The translations under genes and the position numbers were made by a program. A stretch of DNA of 7,319 bases from an uncultured Bacteroidota bacterium (lineage in GTDB: Bacteria > Bacteroidota > Bacteroidia > Chitinophagales > Chitinophagaceae), in NCBI GenBank assembly GCA_903912405.1, contig CAIWHF010000016.1:1-7319 (forward strand), read 5' to 3'. Positions within the stretch are counted from its first letter, which is position 1; every line of letters begins with the position of its first letter. Under the pieces are notes generated by a model. That model was not told the DNA's origin. It did not search any database and was given only the letters and a program-made list of their open reading frames with translations. This document shows positions 6,948 to 7,319 of the stretch, piece after piece.

Positions 6948-7319
6948 TCTCTTGAATTAATAAATCTATTTGCTTTTGCACATACTCGTTGCTATTAGCG
7001 GCATTACTAGTAGTAGCCGAAACACTCAAAGAGTTTTCTTGAATGGCTTTCAATTGCTCTTGATAAAGAACTATTTTGTCTTGAGCAGCTGCATATTTTT
7101 GCTTTACTACCTGTAGCTCTTTATTACAAAGGGTATACTTTTTAATTAGCAAAGTTACTTTCTCCTCTAAAAGAACCAAATCAAGAGTTTGTGACAATAA
7201 AGGTTTTTCAATTGAATTGTTAGAAGGTATAGTTTGGGAGCGAATAAAATCTACTATTAAAAATGACGAGCTTAACATTATTGATAGTGATAACACACTT
7301 AAAAAAAAGCAAAAAGAAG
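6919..7319 (-). CDS. Membrane-anchored coiled-coil protein, 5' end cut by the window
   Basis: Function not recognised. The frame stays open to the right edge, so the true start may lie outside. Inside the window a GTG at 7296 (125 residues) and an ATG at 7278 are possible starts. Residues before the GTG (SFCFFLS) continue a hydrophobic segment through LSLSIMLSSSFLIV, so a single N-terminal membrane anchor or uncleaved signal is likely. From the GTG, residues about 38-88 form a charged heptad-like coiled coil (LLEEKVTLLIKKY, then CNKELQVVKQKY). A Ser/Thr/Asn/Ala-rich linker (89-104) and a short terminal helix (QKQIDLLIQEIDKIVASID) follow. That tail recalls the small coiled-coil proteins encoded next to zapA in Bacteroidota, which end in similar E-I-D-K helices. 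Those usually lack an anchor as far as I recall, so the likeness is weak. Its last 29 bases at most overlap the lipoprotein gene, suggesting one operon. Confidence 0.6.
   Translation of the reverse strand, partial: SFCFFLSVLSLSIMLSSSFLIVDFIRSQTIPSNNSIEKPLLSQTLDLVLLEEKVTLLIKKYTLCNKELQVVKQKYAAAQDKIVLYQEQLKAIQENSLSVSATTSNAANSNEYVQKQIDLLIQEIDKIVASID

Overview
This 7.3 kb window looks like chromosomal DNA from an AT-rich member of the Bacteroidota (Flavobacteriia, Sphingobacteriia or Chitinophagia; I cannot narrow it further). The evidence is a very large secreted protease ending in a type IX secretion system (T9SS) type A sorting domain, a DUF6452/DUF6048-like gene pair that I know only from this phylum, little sign of Shine-Dalgarno sequences, and a TrmH-type methyltransferase with the C-terminal wording usual in Bacteroidota.

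Layout. Positions 44-568 (+) encode a compact SpoU/TrmH-family RNA 2'-O-methyltransferase. Everything else is on the minus strand and reads right to left as a tightly packed gene string. First comes a membrane-anchored coiled-coil protein whose 5' end runs off the window (6919-7319). Next is a small lipoprotein resembling DUF6452 (6453-6947), which has no ATG or GTG start available. Then comes a predicted outer-membrane protein resembling DUF6048 (5822-6472), and last a 1746-residue subtilisin-like (S8) protease (565-5805). Neighbours in this string overlap or are 16 bases apart, so co-transcription from a promoter beyond the right edge is likely. The protease converges on the methyltransferase gene, and their stop codons share the four bases TTAA at 565-568. 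No stretch without a gene exceeds 43 bases.

How the genes may relate. The three downstream minus-strand products all carry export signals: a lipobox, an SPase I signal peptide on a beta-rich protein, and a signal peptide plus T9SS sorting domain. The first product has a hydrophobic anchor. The string is therefore an envelope/secretion cluster, but a functional link between the DUF pair and the protease is only inferred from position. The methyltransferase acts on RNA in the cytoplasm and is probably unrelated.

I found no RNA gene, mobile element, CRISPR array or DNA repeat, and nothing that amounts to a clearly new defence or metabolic system. The most noteworthy items are the tandem domain duplications in the protease, the forced TTG start of the lipoprotein gene, the dense D(S/T)-hydrophobic O-glycosylation-like motifs, and the shared convergent stop.
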